Shown here one piece after another: positions 41,870-50,245 of a stretch of 64,000 nt of DNA. Below the pieces are notes generated by a model, which worked only from the letters and a program-made list of their open reading frames with translations, was not told where the DNA came from and searched no databases. The stretch is from positions 1 through 64,000 of the forward strand of contig NZ_RQYZ01000002.1 in assembly GCF_003932855.1 (NCBI RefSeq), written 5' to 3'. Position 1 is the first letter of the stretch; every line of letters starts with the position of its first letter. Source of the stretch: Tessaracoccus sp. OH4464_COT-324. GTDB taxonomy: Bacteria; Actinomycetota; Actinomycetes; Propionibacteriales; Propionibacteriaceae. Both the position numbers and the translations under genes were made by a program.

Positions 41870-43383
41870 GCCCCACTCCTCTCAATCGGAGCAACGGGAA
41901 GAGGTGAAACCAGAACCTTGTTTTCCGGCCCTCGGGGAAGCGTCAGCCGGAACTGCGCGCCCTTCCACGGGCGGCCCCATGCTGTCAGAGTGCCGCGGTG
42001 CAGCTTGGTATCCTCCATCGCGATCGACAGTCCGAGCCCGGTGCCACCCACCACCCGGGTGCGTGACGGGTCAGCCCGCCAGAAGCGGTCGAACAATCGC
42101 GCTGCAAGTGACGGTTCGAATCCCACTCCGTAGTCCCGCACTACGACGGCAACCGTGGCTTCGTCGGCGGCCACCGTGATGTCCACCGGATGCCCGGCCC
42201 CGTGGTCGATCGCGTTGCTCAGCAGGTTGCGCAGCACACGGCGGATGCGCCTGCCGTCCAGTTCCGCATGCGTGTCCTTGGAGCGGATCTCCAACCGCAG
42301 CTCGACTCCCTGTCTGGATGCCAGCGGGCGGTGGGCCGCAACCTCGTCGGTGACCAACTCGGCGAAGTCGATGTCGTCGTAGTTGGCCACGGCAGCGCCC
42401 GCGTCGAAGCGCGAGATCTCCAGCAAATCGCTCAACAGCACCTCGAACCGATCGATTTCACTGGCCAGCAACTCGATTGATCGGCGTGCGACGGGGTCGG
42501 CCTCATCGCGACTCTCGAAGAGCATCTCGGAGGCCATCCTTATCGTGGTCAGGGGGGTGCGCAGCTCATGTGAAACATCAGAAACGAAGCGCCGCTGTAC
42601 CGCGGAGAGGCTCTCCAGCTGACTGATCCTCGACTGAAGCTCGCCAGCCATCTTGTTCATCGAATCAGCAAGGGTGGCCACCTCGTCAGCCCCCTTGACG
42701 GGGAGGCGCTCATCCAGGTCGCCGCTCGCCAGCCTGAGCGCGGTAGCACTCGCCCTGCGCATGGGTTCGACAGCCTGCCAGCCGGCCAGATAGACGATCA
42801 GGGTGAGGCCTGCAGCCAGCAGCACAAAGGTGATTATGACCGCGTAGCAGATGAAGTCGAGCACTTGCTGCTCCGAGCTCATCGGAAACAGATAGTAAAT
42901 GGGGACCCGCTCGCCGCCCACTGTGGTTAATGTCGTGCCTATCGCCAACCCGGGTTCCTCAGATGGGACCGGTGAGACCACCCGGATAAGCGTCGGGGTG
43001 ATAAACAACCCCTCCCGCTCAGCGATCCTGTCCTGCAGCACTCTGGGGACGGATTCGGAGGCCATACCCGCCGAAACCAGCGTTGATGTCGGTGCCTGGA
43101 TCACCAGCCGAAACTGGCTGGTTTGAGCACCGGTCTCATCCGCGAGACGGTCCAGCGCCTCGCTGACCGCCAGCGAGCGTAGTTCCGCGCCTCTGAGCCG
43201 CTGCTGCATGAACGAGTGTGCGCCGAGCGCCTCGTTGACCGCTGATTGCCGCTTAGCCTCGACGATGCTGCTCGCCGCCAACCGCATAAGGATGACGCCA
43301 GTCAGACCAAGCAACAGCAGACTGGCGGCGATGGTGGTGGCCAACACACGCAGCCGCAGCGACGAGTGCCAACGCTTTCGCAT
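41866..43383 (-). CDS. mtrB: Sensor histidine kinase MtrB
   Basis: A 505-residue membrane kinase. TM1 is at about 13-36, an extracellular sensor of about 140 residues follows, TM2 is at about 177-201, then a HAMP linker. The phosphorylated His272 sits in VSDVSHELRTPL. The ATPase domain has NLLSNAIDHG (N box), VRDYGVGFE and GGTGLGLSIAMED (G boxes). It phosphorylates MtrA in response to cell-wall or division signals. It starts two bases after the mtrA stop and overlaps lpqB. Confidence 0.95.
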   Translation of the reverse strand: MRKRWHSSLRLRVLATTIAASLLLLGLTGVILMRLAASSIVEAKRQSAVNEALGAHSFMQQRLRGAELRSLAVSEALDRLADETGAQTSQFRLVIQAPTSTLVSAGMASESVPRVLQDRIAEREGLFITPTLIRVVSPVPSEEPGLAIGTTLTTVGGERVPIYYLFPMSSEQQVLDFICYAVIITFVLLAAGLTLIVYLAGWQAVEPMRRASATALRLASGDLDERLPVKGADEVATLADSMNKMAGELQSRISQLESLSAVQRRFVSDVSHELRTPLTTIRMASEMLFESRDEADPVARRSIELLASEIDRFEVLLSDLLEISRFDAGAAVANYDDIDFAELVTDEVAAHRPLASRQGVELRLEIRSKDTHAELDGRRIRRVLRNLLSNAIDHGAGHPVDITVAADEATVAVVVRDYGVGFEPSLAARLFDRFWRADPSRTRVVGGTGLGLSIAMEDTKLHRGTLTAWGRPWKGAQFRLTLPRGPENKVLVSPLPVAPIERSGA

Positions 43384-43385
43384 GG

Positions 43386-44072
43386 CTAACGCGTCTCACC
43401 AGCCCGATAGCCGACGCCACGGACAGTTATCACAATCTCTGGCCGTTCAGGATCCTTCTCGATCTTGGCTCGTAGCCTCTGGACGTGCACGTTGACCAGA
43501 CGCGTGTCGGCCGAGTTCTGATATCCCCACACCGCTTCCAACAGTTCTTCTCGTCGCATCACCTGGTTCGGGCGTTTCGCCAAAGCCAGCAGCAACTCGA
43601 ACTCCAGTGGAGTAAGGTTCAGCGATTGATTACCACGCTTGACCGAGTGGGCGGAAACCGAGATGGTAAGGTCCCCGATCCGGTAAACATCCTTCCCCTC
43701 ATCAGCTACCCTTCTCAGCCGGGTACGAATCCGGGCAATTAATTCCTTCTTCTTGAAGGGCTTCGCCACATAGTCGTCGGCCCCTGCCTCCAGCCCCGCA
43801 ACCACGTCAACGGTGTCAGACTTCGCCGTCAACATGATGATTGGTACGCCCGACTGTTGACGAAGTTGCCGACACACCGATACCCCGTCTACACCAGGCA
43901 ACATGAGATCCAGCAAGACCAGATCAGGTTTGCTGACGGAGAACTCCCTGAGCGCAGCATCCCCGCTACCCGCGCACACGGTGTCGAAGCCCTCATGCCG
44001 CAGCACCAACTGCAGCATCTCCGCAAGCGCTGCATCATCGTCGACGATCAGGATCTTTCTGGCTTCAGGCAC
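43386..44072 (-). CDS. mtrA: Response regulator MtrA
   Basis: A 228-residue OmpR-family regulator. The acidic pocket DDD is at 11-13, the phosphoacceptor is Asp55 in LVLLDLMLPG, and the Lys of the receiver is in AKPFKKKEL. The winged-helix DNA-binding domain ends in TVRGVGYRAG. MtrA controls cell-wall hydrolase and replication genes in actinobacteria. GTG start with AGGAGG six bases upstream. TAGGAT (44099-44094) is a good -10 for the mtrA-mtrB-lpqB message. Confidence 0.96.
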   Translation of the reverse strand: MPEARKILIVDDDAALAEMLQLVLRHEGFDTVCAGSGDAALREFSVSKPDLVLLDLMLPGVDGVSVCRQLRQQSGVPIIMLTAKSDTVDVVAGLEAGADDYVAKPFKKKELIARIRTRLRRVADEGKDVYRIGDLTISVSAHSVKRGNQSLNLTPLEFELLLALAKRPNQVMRREELLEAVWGYQNSADTRLVNVHVQRLRAKIEKDPERPEIVITVRGVGYRAGETR

Positions 44073-44136
44073 CTCGACCTCCTAACGCCCTACATCCTAA
44101 CTGTCGGAGGAAGCCTTCGGGACCAGATCGTTAGCA

Positions 44137-44889
44137 TCACGCTCCAACCAGCGCGCTCCTAGCGCTGCTTGCCACCCCTGCCAAAGACCTGAAAGTGCCG
44201 CCGACGTTCGCTTCCAAACCTCGCCACTCACCACCGGCCCGGTAGGCGGTCAACTCGGCCGCGCACTGCTGCAAAGCAGCGGCCACCTCTGCGGTTCGCC
44301 GTGCCACTGCGAAGGTGGCCGGCGTCGCCGCGATGGGTCGCATCGCGGAAACATGGCAGGTACCCCGAGCCTTCTCCATCTTAGCCAGGATCGCCGAGTC
44401 CATTACGGTCAGGATCTGCAGGGCTCGCTGGATCGCGTTGCCCAACTGTTCTGGCAATCCGCTACTGGCCGCGCAACTGTCGATCAGCTTTCGGGTACGA
44501 GCATCCCAGCCTTCTTTGCTCGCCCCTGACCAGCTGTTGCCCCGCCCTCTGGCGTACTGACTCTCGGAATCGTTCTGCAACGACTTGCAGGTAGCCCCGG
44601 CTGCCTGCCAAGCCTCTCCTGCGCTACGCAGCTGTGCCGCATCCTGTTCAGCGGTGGAAAACCAGTCGAGTACCGCTTGGATAGCAGCCAAGCTACCCGC
44701 GGCCGCTGCGGCCGCCTGATGCACTCGCCGGGCCAGCCCGGAACAGGTTGCCGGAGAAACCAGCTCTTGCCCGGTGCTGTCGGCGAGCATGGAGATGCGG
44801 TTGATTTCGATCAGATCACTGGCACTCGCCTGCGCGACAAGCCCAACGCATTCCTGCAACAGTTGCTGAGACTTCTTGCCAAGCGTCAC
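44137..44889 (-). CDS. Helical protein with two WXG motifs (type VII secretion-like)
   Basis: A 250-residue, almost all-helical protein without signal peptide or membrane segment. Two W-X-G turns, WSG at 120-122 and WRG at 222-224, each sit between long amphipathic helices, so it reads as two WXG100-like hairpins in one chain. WXG100 proteins are substrates or chaperones of ESX secretion. GTG start with GGAG seven bases upstream; the start overlaps the stop of the preceding gene (GTGA). I do not recognise a named family. The next gene downstream on this strand is mtrA, about 65 bases away. Confidence 0.55.
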   Translation of the reverse strand: MTLGKKSQQLLQECVGLVAQASASDLIEINRISMLADSTGQELVSPATCSGLARRVHQAAAAAAGSLAAIQAVLDWFSTAEQDAAQLRSAGEAWQAAGATCKSLQNDSESQYARGRGNSWSGASKEGWDARTRKLIDSCAASSGLPEQLGNAIQRALQILTVMDSAILAKMEKARGTCHVSAMRPIAATPATFAVARRTAEVAAALQQCAAELTAYRAGGEWRGLEANVGGTFRSLAGVASSARSALVGA

Positions 44890-46568
44890 TTTCCAACTCC
44901 TTCTGAAATGGATGCACCAAGGTCTTCTTGCCGGTCGTAGGCGGCGGCGCTCGCCCTGAGCCTCAAGGCCACATCCGAGGCGAAATCCCCCCGAGCGGCG
45001 ACCCCACTCATGATTTCCCGGGCCGCGGTCGTGTACGGGGCGATCAGGCCCGTCAAGACACTGAACATGCTCCCTGGATCCGGCATATTCGAGTAGCTGC
45101 CTGCCAAGGCGCCATGCTCTTCCCCGATGGAGCGCCAACCGTCGGCCTCGCTGCGCAGTTCGGATGTGTTGACAGTGTAGCCGCTGTAGTCGCCCCCGCT
45201 GACGGCTGCTGCTCCCGCTGCTGCTGCCGCCAACGCCCCGGCGGCAGCAGCAGCTGCTGCCCCACCAGCCACCACCTGCTCGAAGCGGGTGACGCCGTAA
45301 CGAGCATTGATCTCCGCAGCCTTGGCCGCAGCATCCCGAGCTGCCCGCTCGGCCGCGTCGGAGGTCGAACCTCGGAAGCGGTCCGGCGAGGATCCCCCCC
45401 GGTCGTTTGCGGCTGCAGAACGTCCCGGTGCGGAATTGAACCGCCCCGAATAGGACGCCCCTGCCCCAGGGGCGGCCGGCCGAGCCGGCGCGACCGCTCC
45501 ACCGGAACCCGCAGCGCCTGGAGAGCTGGGGGGAAGCGGCGCTCCCCACTGGCTGCCTGAGCCACCCACCTCGGAGCCTCTGGAGCCGGAGTCCGAGTCG
45601 CCGACCCTGTCGTGGTCGCTTCTTCTCGGCTGCGGAGGCGGCGGCGCTACGGTGATGCCACCGCCGGGCCCTTGGTTGCCGGGACCGCCGATCTCCATGC
45701 CTGGGCGAACCGATTCCCCACCCATCGCGTACATGCTTGGCGGTCGATAGTACGGGTTGGCATGCATTCGACCATCAGGGCCAAGGATGTACTCGTCGGT
45801 GACGTTGATCCCCTCTTCCTCGAATCGCTGGTTGAGTTCCGAAGAACTGAGCGTCCGCATGTCTGCGCCAGCAGCCATCACCCCCGTCGACATGGGGGCG
45901 AAGAACGCGCCGCTGGATTTCTGGGCTTGGAGCATGGCGATCGTGTTCGCGCTCACCGGGCCGCCCAGACCGCCGAATGCTCCCGGGACCGGAACGCCCA
46001 TGCCCCCCATGGCACCGCCCATCGATCCTTGACCCACGCCGACGGGCAGGCCAATCTGCGGTCCCATGCTGGAGCCGCCCATCCCAGTTGTGGCAGCGCC
46101 AAAGCCGCCGGCCCCGGCTGTCGCACCGGCCCCGATACCCAGGGAAGTTAGTGGCATACCACCCTGTGTTTCACCGCGATCAGAGCCACGGGTGCCCGAG
46201 CGACTCACCCCAGCCCGCTTATCGCGGTCATCCTCGGGTGCGGGCACATCGTCGAGACCTTGGTTGATCCCCCACGGGTCGTCCTCATTCTCGGGCGAGG
46301 GCTGCCCAGCGACCAGTTGATCGTCGGTGAAGTGCACCTCCTCGCGCGTGGTGGCCGCGGAGGCCACAGCGGCTCCGCCGAGGCCAGCCATGCCTGCGGC
46401 CGGGACCATCCCGGCGGTCGTGGGTACTCCTCCGCCGACCACCGGCGTGGCACGCCCCAACTTTCGGTCCTTCTCGGCCCGCCTCGCCAGCTTCTTGTAG
46501 TTCAGGCTCGGTTCCAGTTCGTCTGGGTCGTGATCAACGAACACGTTTGGCTTGCGGTTGTCACTCAT
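44886..46568 (-). CDS. Large Gly/Ala/Pro-rich protein with an EspC/WXG100-like C-terminal domain
   Basis: A 560-residue protein. The N-terminal 440 residues are low-complexity, rich in Gly, Ala, Pro and Met, with acidic patches and one conserved-looking stretch (LNQRFEEEGINVTDEYILGPDGRM). The last 95 residues, beginning YTVNTSELRSEADGW, form helices like EspC or WXG100 proteins and carry YDRQE near residue 544, which fits the YxxxD/E export signal of type VII secretion. No signal peptide. It overlaps both neighbours by four bases. Likely role: ESX substrate or substrate-associated protein (inference). No ESX core gene is in the window. Confidence 0.6.
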   Translation of the reverse strand: MSDNRKPNVFVDHDPDELEPSLNYKKLARRAEKDRKLGRATPVVGGGVPTTAGMVPAAGMAGLGGAAVASAATTREEVHFTDDQLVAGQPSPENEDDPWGINQGLDDVPAPEDDRDKRAGVSRSGTRGSDRGETQGGMPLTSLGIGAGATAGAGGFGAATTGMGGSSMGPQIGLPVGVGQGSMGGAMGGMGVPVPGAFGGLGGPVSANTIAMLQAQKSSGAFFAPMSTGVMAAGADMRTLSSSELNQRFEEEGINVTDEYILGPDGRMHANPYYRPPSMYAMGGESVRPGMEIGGPGNQGPGGGITVAPPPPQPRRSDHDRVGDSDSGSRGSEVGGSGSQWGAPLPPSSPGAAGSGGAVAPARPAAPGAGASYSGRFNSAPGRSAAANDRGGSSPDRFRGSTSDAAERAARDAAAKAAEINARYGVTRFEQVVAGGAAAAAAAGALAAAAAGAAAVSGGDYSGYTVNTSELRSEADGWRSIGEEHGALAGSYSNMPDPGSMFSVLTGLIAPYTTAAREIMSGVAARGDFASDVALRLRASAAAYDRQEDLGASISEGVGK

Positions 46569-47233
46569 GCGATCCCTTCCGTCATCAGCGATTGAGCGGT
46601 TGCCTGTAGGAACTCAAGCTCGGCCACGAGCTCCTCCCGTTCGCCCGGCACATAGGTGGGCGGAACGAAGTGGTCATATGCGATCTTGTGCGCTTGTTGA
46701 ACGCTATCCGTGATCTCGGCGTCCGTGGCGTTGAGCAGCCAACGCCGGTCAAACTCGATTCGTTCGGCGATACCAGCCGGACTCAGCCAGACGGCGACGC
46801 CACGAACGGTGGCTCCCTGAGGCTCTCCTCTGAAATCCCCCCAGCGAACGTTCTCCGGAGCTCGGGCATCAAGCTCATCAATTCGGTCCAGCACGGCAGA
46901 GATGCGCTCCTGGACGTCGTCGATGGTGCCACGAAACTCCTCGCTGTGCCTGGGAACATAGCTCTCCGGGAGTTTCGGCATCACATCGCAGGTGATATAA
47001 GCCACGAAGTACGCTTCCAAGAAAGCGTCTGAAAGCGAACGCCCGCTCAGCCGGTCTCGCCACCGCTGCGACAGCTTCACCTTGTGCACCGCTCCAGAGT
47101 CTCTCTCGACCCAGATACGCACAACATGGCGGGAATCGGTGAAGCCGTGAGAAAGCCGCCACAGGCCACCAGCCTCAGCAAACTCGTCCTGCTCCTCCAT
47201 ACCGGGAGGAGCGAGAAGCTCATCTTCGTACAC
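46565..47233 (-). CDS. YbaB/EbfC-like protein (EspL-like)
   Basis: A protein of about 220 residues. Residues following GFTDSRHVVRIWVERDSG and running through VKLSQRWRDRL to AFLEAYFVAY have the pattern of the YbaB/EbfC domain, as in EspL of mycobacterial ESX-1. The C-terminal third is helical. The start is not settled: GTG at 47233 and TTG at 47278 are possible, with weak ribosome sites, and ATG at 47200 is shortest. It ends in a four-base overlap with the large Gly-rich protein, so the three genes form one coupled unit downstream of yqgE. Confidence 0.55.
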   Translation of the reverse strand: MYEDELLAPPGMEEQDEFAEAGGLWRLSHGFTDSRHVVRIWVERDSGAVHKVKLSQRWRDRLSGRSLSDAFLEAYFVAYITCDVMPKLPESYVPRHSEEFRGTIDDVQERISAVLDRIDELDARAPENVRWGDFRGEPQGATVRGVAVWLSPAGIAERIEFDRRWLLNATDAEITDSVQQAHKIAYDHFVPPTYVPGEREELVAELEFLQATAQSLMTEGIA

Positions 47234-47318
47234 CTTCGAATAGGCCCTTTCTTCCTTCTGGGGCTCCCGGCTAGTCAACCACGTTCCAGGGTCAACTTTG
47301 GGATAAACGGGGCGATTT

Positions 47319-47882
47319 TCAGTTGAGTGTCGGATTGGCCGACCATGTAGACCATCTGCCGACGGTTCCGCCAACGCGACGCAGCGTTCTACGCCAAAGG
47401 TCGTCGGGCGTGCCGAAAACCTCTTCAGCGCGGGCTTTCGCCCGGAACCACCCGCCCCCCAGCAGCTCACTCGCCAGCTGACCGGGGGCCCACCCGGAAA
47501 GGCTCATGAACAGTCTCACCTGGGCGAACGCACCGCGCATCAACTCCTCGGGAGCATCCATGTCGATCATTCCAACATCGTCGAAAACAGTTCGGAAACC
47601 AGGCGGGTTGAAGTGGGGATGGGCCAGCTGGCCGAGTAGCACCGCTGATCCCTCCATCACTGGGCCTCCTTCAAACAACACTCCCGGCGGGGCAAGCAGC
47701 CCTTCCCACTGCTTGACCTGCCAAGGCAACTCCCGATCCGTAGGCTTGTTAAGCACCACTCCGATGGTGGACTCCGGGCAGTGGTCCAGCAACAGCACGA
47801 CAGTCCGCTCGAAGTAGCCGCTGCCGCCGGGCTGAGCCGCTATCACGAGCTGCCCTGTTGCCAACGGTCCGAGCCTCATCAT
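47319..47882 (-). CDS. YqgE/AlgH family protein
   Basis: A 187-residue protein of the UPF0301 family. Signatures are GQLVIAAQP, FERTVVLLLDHCPESTIGVVLNKPT, LFEGGPV and the WAPGQLASELLGGGW segment. Structures of relatives are known, but the biochemical role is not. The ATG-ATG pair at 47882 is used. In mycobacteria and corynebacteria it is usually monocistronic; here an ESX-like trio follows on the same strand about 40-85 bases downstream. It is divergent from the gene at 47976. Confidence 0.9.
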   Translation of the reverse strand: MMRLGPLATGQLVIAAQPGGSGYFERTVVLLLDHCPESTIGVVLNKPTDRELPWQVKQWEGLLAPPGVLFEGGPVMEGSAVLLGQLAHPHFNPPGFRTVFDDVGMIDMDAPEELMRGAFAQVRLFMSLSGWAPGQLASELLGGGWFRAKARAEEVFGTPDDLWRRTLRRVGGTVGRWSTWSANPTLN

Positions 47883-47975
47883 GCTTCAACCCTACCCGCA
47901 CCCACCGCATGCATAGCGCAACCACACCGCCCGGGCGAACTGCGTTCGGGATACGCTGACGCTGGAAGGTGGATC

Positions 47976-48392
47976 ATGGACTCTAACCCATATCAAGTGG
48001 ACTACGACTGGCTGTGGTCGCGGCCACCCGGCAACGACGGCACCCCAGCGACGCTCCTGCTGCACCTGGACGGGAAGACAGCGGAGATCGCCAGATTGAG
48101 CGCCGCCCGCTGGCTCTCCACCCTCGCCCGGGACTCGGCGGGTATCCGTGGCTCCGGGGGGTGGCGCGCCGACCTGTACGGGCTGGCCGCTAACCGCGTG
48201 ACTCTTGCGCTGACTTCCGGAGGGGAGGATGTTGCCGACGGGATTTCCGACGCCGCGGACAACGCCTTCGCCCAGCTGGGCGCTATCCCCGGGCTCACTC
48301 TGATCTGGGAGCAGCTTCCCAGGAAGCGAGGGTCGGAGGGGATCGCGTTCGCGCCGGTTCCCGAGTCAGCCTTGGTGGTGCGCCCCCGTTAG
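47976..48392 (+). CDS. Hypothetical protein, 138 residues
   Basis: I do not recognise this gene. It has a good ribosome site (GGAAGGTGG) and a TACACG-like upstream -10 (TACGCT at 47952-47957). The sequence is mixed alpha/beta: LLLHLDGKTAEIARL, then RWLSTLARDS, then VTLALTSGGEDVADGISDAADNAFAQLG, and a LTLIWEQL strand. No signal peptide, membrane helix or metal motif is seen. Codon use resembles neighbours, so it is probably native. Confidence 0.6.
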   Translation: MDSNPYQVDYDWLWSRPPGNDGTPATLLLHLDGKTAEIARLSAARWLSTLARDSAGIRGSGGWRADLYGLAANRVTLALTSGGEDVADGISDAADNAFAQLGAIPGLTLIWEQLPRKRGSEGIAFAPVPESALVVRPR

Positions 48393-48503
48393 CGAACGGC
48401 TCAGGGAGCTTCCGCCCAGGACCTACTGTGCAGACTGTGCTGAGTTGCTGTCGGGTACGAGATCGCCAGCCACCGATGGCCCTCCCCTCAGGAAGGAACA
48501 ACC

Positions 48504-48863
48504 ATGCCGAGCAACAAGATGACCAGTGACTTCTCCGGCAAGCCGAAGACCGATTCCTTCTACCAGGCTATTGATGAGTACGTCATGAGCCTGGGTGAAG
48601 TCGAGAGAGAGTTCCGTTCGCAGGTCAGCTATGCCGTCAACCGGAAGTTCCTCTGGATGTGGGCCTACGAGAAGACCGCGGACGGCACGCTGTATTTCAA
48701 TGTGGCCTTGGACCGCCGGGAGGACGACAAGAACATCCACAAGGTCACTCAGGTCAGCCCCAATCGATGGAACCATCACGTTGAGGTCAAGTCGCTGCAG
48801 ATGGCGAAGAGCCGGTGGCTGCGTGCCTTGATCGGCAAGGGTTTCGAGTTCTCCACCCAGTGA
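48504..48863 (+). CDS. DUF5655 domain protein
   Basis: A 119-residue protein. The helix DSFYQAIDEYVMSLGEVEREF followed by AVNRKFLWMWAYEKTADGTLYFNVALD matches the DUF5655 domain, found alone or fused to restriction-like and DUF262/GmrSD-type enzymes. No catalytic motif is present, so a binding role for nucleic acid or a partner is a guess. AGGAAGG precedes the ATG. It borders decayed transposon DNA on its right, hinting at an accessory origin. Confidence 0.75.
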   Translation: MPSNKMTSDFSGKPKTDSFYQAIDEYVMSLGEVEREFRSQVSYAVNRKFLWMWAYEKTADGTLYFNVALDRREDDKNIHKVTQVSPNRWNHHVEVKSLQMAKSRWLRALIGKGFEFSTQ

Positions 48864-49080
48864 TCTCCGGGGAGAGCCAGGCCACGATCCACCAGGAGTA
48901 CACGTCGACGATGAGTGCGGCATAGACCCACCCGGCCTCGCCGATCAGCTTGTTGGCAAGATTGTGCAGGGTCGCGTTGTGGTGGTCGCCAATTTTGCGA
49001 CGAGCATCGTGTGCCCAATGCGCCGTTCACAGGTTTTCTCATCAGTCGCCTTCGGCATGACTGCATCCCCTCGAATTCAA
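48864..49080 (-). mobile_element. Decayed IS3/IS481-type transposase fragment
   Basis: On the minus strand, around 48940-48870, the sequence reads GWVYAALIVDVYSWWIVAW, which resembles the integrase-core segment around the second catalytic Asp of IS3/IS481 transposases. Upstream on that strand a MPKATDEK-like start is in a different frame. No complete open frame or terminal repeats can be found, so it is a remnant. The following 206 bases (49081-49286) contain only a short interrupted frame (ETDELGRTTNRHIDM then a stop) that I cannot assign. Confidence 0.6.
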
Positions 49081-49286
49081 GCAGATGCAGCATCAAACTT
49101 GAAGGCTTCACGAGTTCGCCCGGCTCGTGACCGCCGAGACCGACGAACTCGGCCGTACCACCAACCGCCACATCGACATGCTCCTCGGCCCCTAGACCAA
49201 CCCCAACGCCCTCACCTGGGCCCAAAACAACAGCAAGGCCCGAACCGAAACCATCGACGATGGCAAGGTTCGAGCCTTGTGCACGG

Positions 49287-49652
49287 GGTGGAGGCGGCGG
49301 GAATCGAACCCGCGTCCTTAAGCGGCGAAGCCAGTCTTCTCCGGGCGCAGCTCATGAAGACGTGTTCTTGGCCCTGGCGCTCGCATGAGCGCGTCACCAA
49401 CAGGCCCAGTATCAGTAGCGTCCTGCCCAACCCCTGATACACAGGTCAAGCAGCAAGCCCTCTAGACGAGGCCAGGCACCGGACCGAAGGCATGTCCGGG
49501 CTGACCCTTCGATCGCTGATCAGGCAGCGAGAGCGAAGTCAGTGCGATTGTTCTTGGCACTTATTTGTTCCCATGCGCGTTAACGAGATAAGCATGGTTC
49601 CTCGGCCCGCTTCTCTTGCGACTACCGTCCCAAGTCGAAACCGATCACCCCC
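49287..49652 (-). ncRNA. ssrA: Transfer-messenger RNA (tmRNA)
   Basis: The 5' end GGGGGTGATCGGTTTCGAC (from 49652) pairs through an acceptor stem with CGCCTCC near 49290, and the T-arm GGGTTCGATTCCC is at the 3' end. The mRNA-like part encodes AKNNRTDFALAA followed by a TGA stop (49558-49520), the degradation tag added to proteins from stalled ribosomes. The encoded 3' end is ACCC rather than ACCA, so the terminal A must be added by CCA transferase. smpB, the partner protein, lies just upstream. Confidence 0.96.
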
Positions 49653-49682
49653 TGTTGAGTTGTGCTCACCAGTGTAGCAAAC

Positions 49683-50162
49683 TCAGTGCCGGTACCGGTT
49701 GCGCTGGGCGAGGGCCCGCCGGGCCTCCCTGTCCAGCTCCCGCTCCTTGATCGCGCGACGCTTGTCCCAGTCCTTCTTACCCGTCGCCAGCGCGATCTGC
49801 GCCTTCGCGTAGCCGTCCTTGAAGTAGAGGGCCAGCGGAACGATCGTCGTGCCGGGAGACTCGATGGCCCGAGCCAACTTCGCGATCTCCTTTTTGTTGA
49901 GCAGCAACTTGCGGGTGCGGCGCGCGGAGTGGCTGCCCCGCCAAGAGCCGAACTCGTATTCCGGAATGTTGGCGTTGATCAGCCAGGCCTCCCCGCCGTC
50001 GATCGTCGCGTAGGCATCGGCTATGGTCGCCCGCCCCTTCCGCAGCGTCTTGACCTCGGTCCCGGTCAGCACAAGACCGGCTTCAAACGTCTCTCCGATC
50101 TCGTAATCGTGACGGGCCTTCTTGTTCTGCGCGATCATCGTCCGGCCGGTTTCCTTGGGCAT
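49683..50162 (-). CDS. smpB: SsrA-binding protein SmpB
   Basis: A 159-residue protein that binds tmRNA and takes it to stalled ribosomes. Conserved stretches are [49 protein letters not shown] and the basic C-terminal tail with GKKDWDKR, which enters the mRNA channel. Length is typical. The ATG at 50162 gives [15 protein letters not shown], the normal start; the longer frame upstream is not supported. ssrA follows 30 bases downstream on the same strand. Confidence 0.96.
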   Translation of the reverse strand: MPKETGRTMIAQNKKARHDYEIGETFEAGLVLTGTEVKTLRKGRATIADAYATIDGGEAWLINANIPEYEFGSWRGSHSARRTRKLLLNKKEIAKLARAIESPGTTIVPLALYFKDGYAKAQIALATGKKDWDKRRAIKERELDREARRALAQRNRYRH

Positions 50163-50204
50163 TGCTCCAGTATGGCAGATGCTCGAAACAGCGAGGAAAG
50201 CGAG

Positions 50205-50228
50205 AGGGGGCGACCCTGGCCGCCCCCT
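50205..50228 (-). terminator. Hairpin after the M23 peptidase gene
   Basis: AGGGGGCG (50205-50212) pairs with CGCCCCCT (50221-50228) over an 8-base loop. It lies between the peptidase stop and smpB and should end the ftsE-ftsX-peptidase message. Confidence 0.6.
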
Positions 50229-50245
50229 ACCCGTAGGATCCTCGA

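Noticed and set aside
45200-46200. Short Gly/Ala repeats in the large ESX-like protein as a CRISPR or satellite array
   Set aside because: The repeats are irregular low-complexity codons with no constant repeat-spacer length.
49287-49330. A separate tRNA gene, suggested by the T-arm sequence
   Set aside because: The T-arm belongs to the tRNA-like domain of tmRNA; the matching 5' half is more than 300 bases away with the tag reading frame between.
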